A DNA stretch of 64,000 nt from a bacterium (GTDB lineage Bacteria; CSSED10-310; JAFGSJ01). The stretch is from the NCBI GenBank assembly GCA_016934675.1, contig JAFGSJ010000152.1, positions 1 through 64,000 on the forward strand, read 5' to 3'. The notes beneath the pieces are model-generated. The model was not told the DNA's origin and made no database searches. It saw only the letters and a list, made by a program, of their open reading frames with translations. Positions 38,116 to 47,471 of the stretch are shown here, one piece after another. Position 1 is the first letter of the stretch. Each line of letters begins with the position of its first letter. The position numbers and the translations under genes are program-made.

Positions 38116-40083
38116 TCAGGATATCTTTTGGACCGTGTCTTTTCTGCCCGTGGTAGTATCCAATAAAAAAAAGCCCCCGACAAAAAAGACGATACCTAGG
38201 ACGGTACTGCTCGTCAGAGAAAATTCTTGAACGAAAAAATGCAGCACCGTATCCTGAGTTTGAGACAGGAAGGTCAGGAGAACATTGTGCACCGTATGCA
38301 GAATGATCGACAGAAAGAGTGAGCCGGTCTGCAATCGAATATAGGTATAGACAAAGCCGATACAGGCGGTCGGTATCAAACGATAGATATTGAAATGAAG
38401 GAGACCAAAGAGTATACCGACCATGAGGACGACCCGCCATTTATTCCAGGTGCGTGAAAAAGCCCCGGTCAATGTCCCGCGAAACAGGATTTCTTCGCAG
38501 AACCCGGCCGAGAGTCCGAAGGTCAGGATGGTCACCCAGGCGGGATAATCCGAACCGAACAGGGCCTGGGAGAAATCCTCGAAGAACGATTTGGGAGCGG
38601 GAATCAACCAGTTTTGAAAAGTCATGATCAGCGGTAATGAAGCCAGCAATCCCAACTCGAACAGCAAAGCCGCGACCAACTGTCTGACCCGAAAGGATCT
38701 CAGTCCGAGAAATGAAATGTACTCAAATCTGTTCATTCTGACGAAGAGCAGGGCCGGCAAGGCGATCAGAAAAATCTGGGTCAACCATAAGCCGATAATC
38801 AGGTCCTTTTGTTGGACCAGTGAACCCAAAAAATAGATCAGCAGGAAAACGATACCGAAAAGAATGAAAGCCTGCTTCTGATAGTTCCGGCTTTCACTGG
38901 GAATGACGAGCCTGCTGCCCGGCAGGATTGTTTCACGATCAAGAATACGGGCAGCCAGACGCAACAGGAAAAACGCATAGACACAACTGCTGATAAAGGC
39001 GATTGTCAGGCTGGGCCAATGATAAATGCCCGACAACACCTCCTTGATGGCAATCGCCAATGAGCTGACCGGGACGAGACAGATGAATGAGGCAAGCTTG
39101 ATGTTAGGCATCAGGGCCGGGACCGCGGGAAGCATGCCCAACAGGACGAAAGGCATCACGTAGTATTGGCCTTCCTTGAAGGTGTCAGCGTAGCTGGCAA
39201 TGATCATCAGGGCCGCGCTGAAAAGCACCGACATGGGCACCGTAAACAGCATCATCAACACAACATCGCTCAGCCCCAGATTGAAAGCCACGCCTTTCAT
39301 GAGCGGAATATCCATAATATTCAGGACCAGGGTCAGGTAAATGCCGAAAAGATTGATAGCCGCCGAAATGCACGCGATAAAGCACACCACCAGAAACTTG
39401 CCCCAGATAATGCTTTCCCGACCGATGGGAGCCAGGAGCAAGGTCTCGAGCGTGCCCCTTTCCTTCTCGCCCGATATCAAATCAACGGCGGCAAAGGACG
39501 CCCCGGACAGAATCATCAGGATCATGAGCAAGGGGACTATTTTCCCGGCCAGATACCCGCTTTTCTGGCGATCGGTCGAAATATCGACGATGTTCGTCTC
39601 GATCATTTCGTCGAGATTATAGGCCAGGCCATGCTGGTTGAAGGTCGCCGTGATATATTCGTTCTTGCTGTCCTCGAGGATCGTCTTGACTTTGCTCAGG
39701 GCCTGTCGGGAGAGGTCCTCGACCCCGGAAAAAGACAGCATGACCAGCACCGGCGATTCGCCATGCTTCGGACTGCATTCAACCCAGAGATGAATATCAT
39801 TCTTTTCCAGGGCTTGCTCAGGATTCGGGACATCAAGGACCTTGATCTTCTGCTCGCTTTCCTGAATCGATCTCCTCAACCAGTCCGTTTCACCGGTTAA
39901 AGAAATGTTCAGCGACTCTTGTTCGAGCTTGTTGAGTTGGGTGGTCATCAATCGATTGACCCCACCCAGGATGAGTGGATAGATGAGTATGGGCAGGACA
40001 ATGGCCAGGAAAATGATGACCTTTTCCTTCATCAGGTCCCGCAATTCCTGAAGAAAGATGATTCTGATCTCAGACCATCTCAT
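38116..40083 (-). CDS. NatB-type ABC permease fused to a CPBP membrane protease
   Basis: A 655-residue membrane protein in two parts. Residues about 1-400 are an ABC-2 permease of the NatB type: first helix VIIFLAIVLPILIYPLILGG, a large extracytoplasmic loop, then GEKERGTLETLLLAP and further helices. Residues about 440-650 are a CPBP (CAAX protease/bacteriocin-processing) domain with EE-x3-R in GFCEEILFRG, then FGLLHFNIYR and HTVHNVLL, the expected Glu/His/Asn set. The 5' end overlaps the ATPase gene by 14 bp. The fusion suggests that a peptide is both exported and cut. The sister permease gene at 40837 has no protease part. Confidence 0.9.
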   Translation of the reverse strand: MRWSEIRIIFLQELRDLMKEKVIIFLAIVLPILIYPLILGGVNRLMTTQLNKLEQESLNISLTGETDWLRRSIQESEQKIKVLDVPNPEQALEKNDIHLWVECSPKHGESPVLVMLSFSGVEDLSRQALSKVKTILEDSKNEYITATFNQHGLAYNLDEMIETNIVDISTDRQKSGYLAGKIVPLLMILMILSGASFAAVDLISGEKERGTLETLLLAPIGRESIIWGKFLVVCFIACISAAINLFGIYLTLVLNIMDIPLMKGVAFNLGLSDVVLMMLFTVPMSVLFSAALMIIASYADTFKEGQYYVMPFVLLGMLPAVPALMPNIKLASFICLVPVSSLAIAIKEVLSGIYHWPSLTIAFISSCVYAFFLLRLAARILDRETILPGSRLVIPSESRNYQKQAFILFGIVFLLIYFLGSLVQQKDLIIGLWLTQIFLIALPALLFVRMNRFEYISFLGLRSFRVRQLVAALLFELGLLASLPLIMTFQNWLIPAPKSFFEDFSQALFGSDYPAWVTILTFGLSAGFCEEILFRGTLTGAFSRTWNKWRVVLMVGILFGLLHFNIYRLIPTACIGFVYTYIRLQTGSLFLSIILHTVHNVLLTFLSQTQDTVLHFFVQEFSLTSSTVLGIVFFVGGFFLLDTTTGRKDTVQKIS

Positions 40084-40852
40084 GGTTCTGTTCCCGCTCA
40101 GCCTGATTGATCAAGTAAATGAATATATCTTCGAGAAACTTCTGACCGGTCAGGGTCTGCAATTCCGATAAACTACCCGTAGCATGGATGCGCCCGTCAT
40201 GAATTATCGCGATCCGGTCACATAGTTTTTCCGCCTCACTCATGATATGGGTCGAGAAAATGACCGCGCGGTTTTCAGCCCGGCAATTCTGGATGAATTT
40301 CATCATGACGCTGGTTACCAGGATATCGAGTCCCACGGTCGGTTCGTCGAAAACGAGTACGGGCGGATCGTGGACCAGGGTCCGGGCGATGGACACTTTC
40401 TGTTTCATGCCGGTCGAAAGACGATCAGACCTGACCCGGGCAAACGGACCCAGCTCGAATAGATCGATCAGCTTTTCAATGCGCGATTTTAACTCATTGC
40501 GAGGTACGTGGTTCAATTTGCCAAAATACTCGAGAATTTCCACAGCAGTCATGCGCGGAAAAAGCCCGGTCGTGCTCGAGAGAAAACCGATCGAGGCCCT
40601 GACCTGTTCCGGCTGACGCATGATATCATAACCATTGATCAGGGCCGTGCCGGATGTCGGTCGGATCACCGTGGACAGCATCCGTAAGGTCGTGGTTTTT
40701 CCCGCTCCGTTCGGACCAAGTAATCCAAAAATCTCACCCCGTCTACAGCTGAAGGAAACATTATCCGCCGCACGAACCTCGCCGCGCTGCCGATCGAAAT
40801 AGATTTTGCTCAATGCTTGTGCCTCGATCATGTCAGTCATGGCTTTCTCCAC
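40070..40852 (-). CDS. ABC transporter ATP-binding protein (NatA type)
   Basis: A 260-residue ABC ATPase. Walker A is GPNGAGKTTTLRML, the signature is RLSTGMKQKVSIARTL, Walker B is VLVFDEPTVGLD and the switch His lies in FSTHIMSEAEKL. The C-terminal tail (about residue 215 on, LTGQKFLEDIFIYL) is typical of NatA/ABC-2 exporters. The start overlaps the end of the upstream permease gene (16 bp) and its end overlaps the CPBP-fused permease (14 bp), so all are translated as one unit. Confidence 0.93.
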   Translation of the reverse strand: MEKAMTDMIEAQALSKIYFDRQRGEVRAADNVSFSCRRGEIFGLLGPNGAGKTTTLRMLSTVIRPTSGTALINGYDIMRQPEQVRASIGFLSSTTGLFPRMTAVEILEYFGKLNHVPRNELKSRIEKLIDLFELGPFARVRSDRLSTGMKQKVSIARTLVHDPPVLVFDEPTVGLDILVTSVMMKFIQNCRAENRAVIFSTHIMSEAEKLCDRIAIIHDGRIHATGSLSELQTLTGQKFLEDIFIYLINQAEREQNHEMV

Positions 40853-42078
40853 AATCTGATTCTAGCAAGTAATGAGGTCGCTTTTTTTATGGTTTCTGTT
40901 TTTTCACCCCACAGGGTGTTCTCATTCTTCAAACGAGAACTGGCCGCCCAAAGGACCACTCCGGTATAGACCGTGAGCGACAGTAGGACCAGGGCAATTT
41001 TGTCCCACTGATAAATATTATTGAGTAAATCCCTGAACATCAGCGAGGCGTTAGCCACCGGGACCAGGGCTATGCCCGTGGTCAAAGTTATGCCCGGCAG
41101 GGCCGAAATGATCGCGGGCTGAAACGAAATAATGAAAAAGGGCGTGACATAACTCTGTCCCTCGCGAAAATTACGAGCGTACGAGGCGATCAAAATGCTG
41201 GCTGCTCCAAATCCAGCCGCAATGATGATCGTCGTCAACAGGACCAGTGGGAGTGAGCGGAGTGGTATGGAAAAAGCGGCATTGCCCTGATTCCCCATCA
41301 AAAAAATCGTATGACTCGCCGTCAATCCTAATGCGGCAATATTCAAGAATACAGCCACAATACCGGCCAGAACCACCGCTCCAAATTTGCCCAACACCAA
41401 ACTGAAACGCGAATTTGGAGTCAGAAGCGTGGTTTCGAGGGTCTTTCGTTCACGCTCGCCCACAATGACATCGATCGCGGGATAGAGTGTGCCCATGGCC
41501 GCCATAATGATAATCATCATCGGCAACAAATGCCCTAAAATATAGATACCCATCTGTTCGCTAGAGGCGATGTTGTGTGTTTCAATCTGAAAGGGTTCGA
41601 CTACAGTTTCCGGCAACTCATGGTCCAGAGCTAGAAAAAGTAGGACCAGTTCCCGAAACTCGGTCATTACTCCCAGTACCCGCTCTTTGGCCGTAACCGA
41701 ATACTCGTTGGCCTGATCATACTCGAGCCGCATTCTGAAACAGGGCGAAGCTGGATCATAATATACATCCTGAATATCCAAGACAGCATCGACACCATCT
41801 TTACCGATCCGAGCATGGCCCGGCACCACCTCGATCATGTCAGTCGTTTCGAACAAGGACATGAGTTCCGGAGCACTTTCTCCGTTGAGGACCGCCACTT
41901 TCGAATTCTGGTTCTCGACCGCGCCCCGCTGCAGAAGCATGACCTGATTCATGACCCAGAAAGTGATCGGATAGAGAAAAATGGGTAGAACGATACTGTA
42001 AATCACAATGTTCCGATCACGGACGAAACAAAGCAATTCTTTGAAAAAAACGACGATCACATCGCGGACAAATGACAT
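40837..42078 (-). CDS. ABC-2 type permease (NatB type)
   Basis: About 413 residues. The N-terminus reads FFKELLCFVRDRNIVIYSIVLPIFLYP, the same layout as the fused permease at 38116, followed by a roughly 150-residue external loop and GERERKTLETTLLTPNSR before five more helices. The ATG at 42078 (GGAGTGG upstream) is preferred; a TTG at 42147 immediately after the upstream stop would add 23 residues. With the fused permease it would form a heterodimeric membrane part served by one ATPase. Confidence 0.88.
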   Translation of the reverse strand: MSFVRDVIVVFFKELLCFVRDRNIVIYSIVLPIFLYPITFWVMNQVMLLQRGAVENQNSKVAVLNGESAPELMSLFETTDMIEVVPGHARIGKDGVDAVLDIQDVYYDPASPCFRMRLEYDQANEYSVTAKERVLGVMTEFRELVLLFLALDHELPETVVEPFQIETHNIASSEQMGIYILGHLLPMMIIIMAAMGTLYPAIDVIVGERERKTLETTLLTPNSRFSLVLGKFGAVVLAGIVAVFLNIAALGLTASHTIFLMGNQGNAAFSIPLRSLPLVLLTTIIIAAGFGAASILIASYARNFREGQSYVTPFFIISFQPAIISALPGITLTTGIALVPVANASLMFRDLLNNIYQWDKIALVLLSLTVYTGVVLWAASSRLKNENTLWGEKTETIKKATSLLARIRLWRKP

Positions 42079-42149
42079 GAACACCACCACTCCACGGACA
42101 AGCGAGAACATGGTTGTCTGAGTCTCGATTTCCCCGGCTTTCTCCAAAA

Positions 42150-42689
42150 TCAGAAATAGACCAGAAAACCGACATCAGCCCAGAGACCGTTCCAGTCCTC
42201 AATATCGCTCGCCTCGATCTCCGGTTTAAAATAGACCCAGCGCAAATCACCATAAAAAGCGATATACTCGGTCAGGGGTAACTCGACCCCGGCACCACCA
42301 TGCCAGCCGAACTCGTGCCCATCATCTTTAATGACAGGTGTATCATAGTCGTAATGATACCAACCGGCCCCCGCATTCAGATACAGTTCGAGTATCCTCG
42401 AGGGAATGAGGTAAATCAATAAAGTGGCCTGGACCGGGTAGATGACCATCTCGACATCATTGTCATACTCTTCCTGATAATAATCGATCGAACCCTCGAC
42501 TGCAAATGTATCACTCAAACGAAACCTCAACTGCAAACCATAAAAAATGGTATCCTCGAGGTCCTGAGGTTCCCAGCGGGCCAAATGTCCACCAAAACCG
42601 ACCTGACCGACATGCGGTGATTGGGCCAGGGCCGACAAGGGCATAAAGAACAGCATCACAACACCGATAACCAGACACAATGATTTCAT
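42150..42689 (-). CDS. Small outer-membrane beta-barrel (OmpW/OmpA-like), first gene of the ABC operon
   Basis: A 179-residue exported protein. The signal peptide (MKSLCLVIGVVMLFFMPLSALAQ) is followed by eight or so amphipathic strands (VGFGGHLARWEP, FAVEGSIDYYQEEYD, LYLNAGAGWYHYDYD, GHEFGWHGGAGVELPL) and it ends in VYF, a barrel-insertion signal. The pattern GAGVELPLTEYIAFYGDLRW is typical of eight-stranded porin-like barrels. GGGAGG precedes the ATG and an excellent promoter lies at 42749-42777. It sits 71 bp before the permease ATG and probably belongs to the exporter operon. Confidence 0.83.
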   Translation of the reverse strand: MKSLCLVIGVVMLFFMPLSALAQSPHVGQVGFGGHLARWEPQDLEDTIFYGLQLRFRLSDTFAVEGSIDYYQEEYDNDVEMVIYPVQATLLIYLIPSRILELYLNAGAGWYHYDYDTPVIKDDGHEFGWHGGAGVELPLTEYIAFYGDLRWVYFKPEIEASDIEDWNGLWADVGFLVYF

Positions 42690-42748
42690 GTAGTAACCTC
42701 CCGAATAACCGTTTGTTCTTCTCTGTCTGTGGGACCGTACTATTTCTT

Positions 42749-42777
42749 ATTATATTATTCCTCAATCTCCAGTTCAA
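42749..42777 (-). promoter_or_regulatory. Sigma70-type promoter of the outer-membrane/ABC exporter operon
   Basis: Minus-strand TTGAAC, 17 bp, TATAAT. The start near 42741 leaves about 52 nt before the ATG at 42689. Confidence 0.65.
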
Positions 42778-42913
42778 GTTCGGCATTGAATCTCGCGTTT
42801 TCTGTGTGTTTTTGTGTCAATCGCGACCCAACGAATTCAATACAATTCATTCAATGAAATGTGAGGTGAGTGGCTGTGCAGGGGAGCCCTCAGAAATGAC
42901 GGTCCCACCGCAC

Positions 42914-45373
42914 TCATTGGACCCGAAACCGCAGATCGCTCTCGACCGACAATTCATTCAACCTTAAGCCACCCTGGGGATAACGGTCCTTCATGCTGAG
43001 CCAGAAATGGGTCCTGTGCTCGGGTGGAGGGCCACTGAGCGAGAGAACGACCAGATATCGGTTTCCTCGGGCATTGTTCACTCGATCGAATCTTACCGTC
43101 AACCAGTCTGCATCACCAATTCGCTCAAATGTCTGCCTGACCGTCTGCAGCAGCGATTCTTCCTGGCCCTCCATTATGTACAATCGGGCTGTCAGGCTGA
43201 ATGAAACCCTTTGATAACGGGTCGCGATCTGGACCGAAAAACGATCAAACGCATCACATTCGGTAGAAAAACTCTGGCCAATCGTCTCGATCGTATGCAA
43301 AGAAGGGCTGAGAACGTCATACATGTTTTGTTCGGCACAAAACGCCGTGATGTGAAAAGCCACACTCTTTGAGGGAAACATATCGCCATGTAAAGGTATA
43401 CGAGCCGCCTTTTTTTGGCCCAGGTCCTGTTGGGCTTGTTTGATATTGCCCCAGATTGCAATTTGATCCGGTTCAATTTCGATGGATTGTCGATAATAGT
43501 GCAAGGCTTGATGATAATCCTGAAGCTCCATAAACAGGTTGCCCAGAAGAATAAAAATATCCGGATTGTCTGGTGCCAATTCCGCGGCCTGCCGCAAAGC
43601 GGATTCAGCTTCCCCGACCTGACGCTCCTGAAGATAAATCCTGCCGAGCAACTCTTTGATATGGCCGGAAAAAGGTCTCCACTTGTCAGCTTCAACGAGT
43701 AATTGTTTGGCACGATCCAGATTATTTTCCCTGTATTCGACCTGGGCCAGCGAATAATGCGTCAGGGGATAATGGGGATTGATACTCAGCACTGCGTGAA
43801 AAAAATCTCGGGCAGACTCGAGCCTGTTCATGTGAAGAGCGACAGCTCCCGAAGCACTCAAGATGTCTATATCGTTGGCATTGATTCGTACGGCCCGGTG
43901 CAGTATTTCATCCGCCTGCTCGTATTCATGCTGCTCGATCAATCCTCGGGCTGTTTTGAGAAGAATATCAGCCCGATAGCGGGAAACGATGCCGGGTATG
44001 GAATACACGACGATCGAGCCGATCATGATTAGGAAAACGCACATGGTCAGGATTGTCTGCACTTTTCCGGAGACCACGGGTTGTTTCGGACTGGTAACCG
44101 TGTCCGCATAAGCTATGATCAGGGCACAGCCGAACCAGAAAATGGTCTGGGTACTCAAAAACCGAAAGCTGACGCTGACCCAATTCTGGACCAGTATGGC
44201 GCCCAGTCCGATCATGATGCCGAGTATCGGGAAATAACCCTGATCGATATCCTGTCGCACGATTCGCCTGAAACCATAAAGAAGTGCAGCCAGACAGGCC
44301 AGGAATGCCAGCAATCCTGTCAGCCCGTTTTCGACCAGCAGTTCGAGATACTCGCTATGTGCATGCTTCAGCATGGTCATAGTGGTAAAGGGCGGGACCC
44401 GATATAATTCTGCCAGGTGATATTGGGGAAAAACAGCGGAAAAAGTGCCGGTGCCAAACCCCAAAACGGGTTTTTCCATCAAAGCCGGGACCAAAGACTG
44501 GTATATCAAAACTCGCGATTTAATGCTGGTTTCGTTTGCATCCCGCAATGCACAGATTCGAGTCACCAGATCCGTATGCATGATGAACATCCCGCCGACA
44601 ATACCAATCGTCAGCAGTATGAGTATCACTGGCCAGACTCCATTCTTTAAAAATCGGTATGTCTTTTTAAAAAACACAAACGGCATAAAAACGATGATCA
44701 GTGACAGCAAAGCACTACGGCAACGTGTAAGCATCAGGCACCAGAACGACAGAAATAGCAACGCTGTGCCGGATACCCGCATAAACACCGACGGCTGACC
44801 CAATTGACTGAATAAGAGAACGGGAATGCTGAAAATCAACCAACTTGCATAGAAATTCGGGTGACCGAATGTCGAAAAAATCCGCCCCTCGAAACCAAGC
44901 CATGGGACCGGGTCCAATCCATAATGTTGACCTATTCCATACAATCCGGTTAATCCTGAAACAAGATAAATGACCATGACAAAAAAGCGTAACCGTTCGA
45001 GGCCGACCTGAGACCGGGCCACGATCATTACCAGGATCAACAGGGGAATCGTTGTGACAAGATACGAAAGAGTGAGGAGAGGATACTCTGAACAGGACAA
45101 CGAGCCGATCTGTATACCGAAATACAGCAGAAAGGGATAATGAATAAAGGAAATTGCGAGCAGACGTTCCCTGACTGATCGCTCGGATATCGCCAGACAA
45201 CCGACCAGACCAGACCCGCCAACCAATACCAGGCTTTTTAAGAGATCGGGCTGGTTCGCACTCAGCGAAAAGGTGAGCATGACTAACACAAAAATGATAT
45301 TTAACAGCCACCAGACCGATAATGACAAAAAGGTGGATGAGCCCTGTTCCCTTAAATGTGTGGTTTTGTTCAT
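42914..45373 (-). CDS. O-antigen ligase/Wzy-like membrane protein with TPR tail
   Basis: About 819 residues. The N-terminal half has ten to twelve membrane helices and the Wzy_C/O-antigen ligase motif HAHSEYLELLVENGLTG. From about residue 450 the protein is soluble TPR repeats (for example YEQADEILHRAVRINANDIDILSASG, NPDIFILLGNLFMELQDYHQALHYYR). The last 150 residues form an unrecognised beta-rich domain. The ATG at 45373 overlaps the stop of the acyltransferase gene (ATGA), so the two are translationally coupled. It should act on lipid-linked glycans in the inner membrane; the substrate is not predictable. Confidence 0.88.
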   Translation of the reverse strand: MNKTTHLREQGSSTFLSLSVWWLLNIIFVLVMLTFSLSANQPDLLKSLVLVGGSGLVGCLAISERSVRERLLAISFIHYPFLLYFGIQIGSLSCSEYPLLTLSYLVTTIPLLILVMIVARSQVGLERLRFFVMVIYLVSGLTGLYGIGQHYGLDPVPWLGFEGRIFSTFGHPNFYASWLIFSIPVLLFSQLGQPSVFMRVSGTALLFLSFWCLMLTRCRSALLSLIIVFMPFVFFKKTYRFLKNGVWPVILILLTIGIVGGMFIMHTDLVTRICALRDANETSIKSRVLIYQSLVPALMEKPVLGFGTGTFSAVFPQYHLAELYRVPPFTTMTMLKHAHSEYLELLVENGLTGLLAFLACLAALLYGFRRIVRQDIDQGYFPILGIMIGLGAILVQNWVSVSFRFLSTQTIFWFGCALIIAYADTVTSPKQPVVSGKVQTILTMCVFLIMIGSIVVYSIPGIVSRYRADILLKTARGLIEQHEYEQADEILHRAVRINANDIDILSASGAVALHMNRLESARDFFHAVLSINPHYPLTHYSLAQVEYRENNLDRAKQLLVEADKWRPFSGHIKELLGRIYLQERQVGEAESALRQAAELAPDNPDIFILLGNLFMELQDYHQALHYYRQSIEIEPDQIAIWGNIKQAQQDLGQKKAARIPLHGDMFPSKSVAFHITAFCAEQNMYDVLSPSLHTIETIGQSFSTECDAFDRFSVQIATRYQRVSFSLTARLYIMEGQEESLLQTVRQTFERIGDADWLTVRFDRVNNARGNRYLVVLSLSGPPPEHRTHFWLSMKDRYPQGGLRLNELSVESDLRFRVQ

Positions 45374-46263
45374 TGATGCTGGTCTCGTGGTTGCGTTTTC
45401 CAGCGGCGATGGAACCAGAAATACTGGTCCGGATACGCCCGCACATTGTGTTCCAGAAGCTCGACCCACTGTCGGGTCAGAAAGCGGATTGATTCCTGGA
45501 GATCGCCCGGAGGCGGCGTTTCGATTGGATTGAAGGTGAGATCGTACGACCCGACTTCTTTTCGTCGGAAAAATACCGCAAACAATGGCGCGCCATGCTG
45601 GAGAGACAGGAGGGCAGGGCCGATATAGGTCGAGGCCGGTTTGCCCAAGAAATCGATGAAAATACCGTGATGTCTCGCATCCTGATCGGGAATGATGCCG
45701 ATAAGTTCATTTTGGGCTAAAGCTGACGAGGTCTTCTCTTTATAATCCTCTATCTCGATCAAATTTCCGGTATGACGATGACGATGGCTCAATAGTAATC
45801 GATCCACCAGGGGATTGGACATTTTCTTGTACAAGGTATGCATTTTGAAACCGAGTATTTTCAGGGAATAACCGACCAATTCCCAGTTACCAAAATGACC
45901 GGTGAGAAGAATGGCACCCTTTTTGTCGGCCAGGGCTGCCCGCACTTGCTCATCGCCTCTAATCGTCACCTGCCGGTTGAAATCGAGACCGATTTTTGGC
46001 GAATGGATGAACTCGGCTATGAAATAACCCATATGAATGAAGAGTTGCCGCAACAGGTCTTCGATACGGTCCTGACCCCAGTCCTGACCTATGGTCATCC
46101 GAATATTTTCCTGCGCTGTTTTCTTTAAGGAGGGCCCGAGTTTATAGATAGTCAGGGCCAGTCCTTTCCAGATGCGGGCAGAGAGGGATAACGGCATCAG
46201 GCCGAAGAACCCTAACAGCATTTTTACCGCCATATACTCAAGCAGATATCGGGCTTTTTTCAT
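45370..46263 (-). CDS. Lipid A lauroyl/myristoyl-type acyltransferase (LpxL/HtrB family)
   Basis: About 297 residues. A membrane anchor near residues 10-30 precedes the catalytic H-x4-E motif HFGNWE in ILLTGHFGNWELVGYSLK. Other family segments are IIPDQDARHHGIFIDFLGKPA, GPALLSLQHGAPLFAVFF and a C-terminal FWFHRRWKTQ. It would add a secondary acyl chain to lipid A or a related glycolipid. The ATG at 46263 (MKKARYLLEYM) is preferred; a TTG at 46299 would extend it by 12 residues. It lies between the asparaginase-like gene and the ligase-like gene. Confidence 0.9.
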   Translation of the reverse strand: MKKARYLLEYMAVKMLLGFFGLMPLSLSARIWKGLALTIYKLGPSLKKTAQENIRMTIGQDWGQDRIEDLLRQLFIHMGYFIAEFIHSPKIGLDFNRQVTIRGDEQVRAALADKKGAILLTGHFGNWELVGYSLKILGFKMHTLYKKMSNPLVDRLLLSHRHRHTGNLIEIEDYKEKTSSALAQNELIGIIPDQDARHHGIFIDFLGKPASTYIGPALLSLQHGAPLFAVFFRRKEVGSYDLTFNPIETPPPGDLQESIRFLTRQWVELLEHNVRAYPDQYFWFHRRWKTQPRDQHQ

Positions 46264-46348
46264 CAGGATCGCTTTCAGACTTGATTGCACGACCTCCAAT
46301 CAAATCAGTTCTGGTATTTGGATCGAGTCAACCCTTTTCCAGACCATA

Positions 46349-47260
46349 TCAGGCAAAGAGCTCGGTTTTATTGTCTCGGGTCACCCCCCAGGACATGGAG
46401 GGCGTATTAAACGCATGCCCAATGCGGCCCCGGGCATCGATACAGATCAGGCCACACGAGCATTTCCGACGTTCGAGTCGGGTGATGAGTCTGCGAGCGG
46501 CAACAGGGGCACTGTCCTGTTCGAGCATGGTAACCAGGCGGAAAGCCGCCATTTCACCGCAAATCGCTTCCCCGTGCCCAGTCAAGGAAACAGCCCCGGC
46601 TTTCGAGGCATAGGTCCCAGCCCCGATGATGGGCGAGTCCCCAACCCGCCCGGGCAGATGCAGAAACATTCCGCCCGTGGAGGTCGCCACGGCCAGGGCA
46701 CCTTTATTGTCCCGGGCGACCGCCCCGACTGTACCCGGGCAATACATTTTCAGAAAATTCGGTACTCGTGGGAAAAATTTCATTTTTTGGGTCTTGGTAA
46801 TTTTTTTGATGGTGCGTTGATAGAAGCGAACACGTTCATCGGTCAGAGGCTCATAATCGGGATAACCGAGTTTTCGGGCGAACAGGGTGGCGCCCTGGCC
46901 GACCAGGAGACGGTGGTCGGTTTTGATCATGACTTCCCGAGCCAGAACGACCGGGTGCTCGACTCGACTTATCGCGGCCACGGCTCCGGAACGACCGTCA
47001 TCCGTCATAACCGCCGCATCCATTTCGACCTGCCCGGTCAATGAAGGGACCGAACCAGTCCCGGCATTGAACACCGAGATGGATTCGAGCATTGAAACCG
47101 CTGCCACAACAGCATCAAGGGCGGACCCCCCCCGCTCGAGACAGACATAACCTGCCGCCAACGACCGGGCAATTCCCCGACGATGACGCTCGCGATATTT
47201 GATCTGACCAGCCCCACCATGGACAATCAGGACCGGACTGAAACCATGCTTCCGGGCCAT
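46349..47260 (-). CDS. Isoaspartyl peptidase/L-asparaginase (Ntn-hydrolase)
   Basis: A 303-residue Ntn-hydrolase of the plant-type asparaginase/isoaspartyl aminopeptidase family, which matures by cutting itself before a Thr. The self-cleavage site is GTVGAVARD (Thr nucleophile), and the glycine-rich HGGAGQIKYRERHRRG opens the protein. NAGTGSVPSLTGQVEMDAAVM and GRVGDSPIIGAGTYA are also conserved. It probably breaks down isoaspartyl peptides from damaged proteins. The ATG at 47260 has AGGAGA upstream and a strong promoter at 47289-47317. It leads the acyltransferase/ligase operon, which is an odd pairing. Confidence 0.92.
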   Translation of the reverse strand: MARKHGFSPVLIVHGGAGQIKYRERHRRGIARSLAAGYVCLERGGSALDAVVAAVSMLESISVFNAGTGSVPSLTGQVEMDAAVMTDDGRSGAVAAISRVEHPVVLAREVMIKTDHRLLVGQGATLFARKLGYPDYEPLTDERVRFYQRTIKKITKTQKMKFFPRVPNFLKMYCPGTVGAVARDNKGALAVATSTGGMFLHLPGRVGDSPIIGAGTYASKAGAVSLTGHGEAICGEMAAFRLVTMLEQDSAPVAARRLITRLERRKCSCGLICIDARGRIGHAFNTPSMSWGVTRDNKTELFA

Positions 47261-47288
47261 GTATTCGTCTCCTGTCAAATGCAGAACT

Positions 47289-47317
47289 ATTATAATCTGG
47301 TTACAATGACATTGCAA
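47289..47317 (-). promoter_or_regulatory. Strong promoter of the asparaginase/acyltransferase/ligase operon
   Basis: Minus-strand TTGCAA, 17 bp, TATAAT. The start near 47281 leaves a leader of about 20 nt. Confidence 0.65.
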
Positions 47318-47396
47318 CACAATTGTTCCGACGATGGGAGCACACCATGAATCTGTAATCAGGGCCATATCGAGATCGGGGCTTGATTTGATAAAG

Positions 47397-47425
47397 TTTA
47401 CAAAGCTTACTCAATAGGTTATACA
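47397..47425 (+). promoter_or_regulatory. Candidate promoter of the TPR protein kinase gene
   Basis: TTTACA, 17 bp, TATACA, with a leader of about 40 nt to the GTG at 47472. Confidence 0.5.
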
Positions 47426-47471
47426 TAAAACAACCCTGGTCTTAAATTGTCTGACTGTGATGAGGTTGATC

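Noticed and set aside
39166..39900. 244-codon plus-strand frame opposite the permease-CPBP gene
   Set aside because: Rich in Gln, His and Arg without hydrophobic pattern; antisense to a clear membrane protein.
46172..47044. 290-codon plus-strand frame opposite the asparaginase-like gene
   Set aside because: Antisense shadow: the minus-strand frame has complete family motifs, a ribosome site and a promoter.
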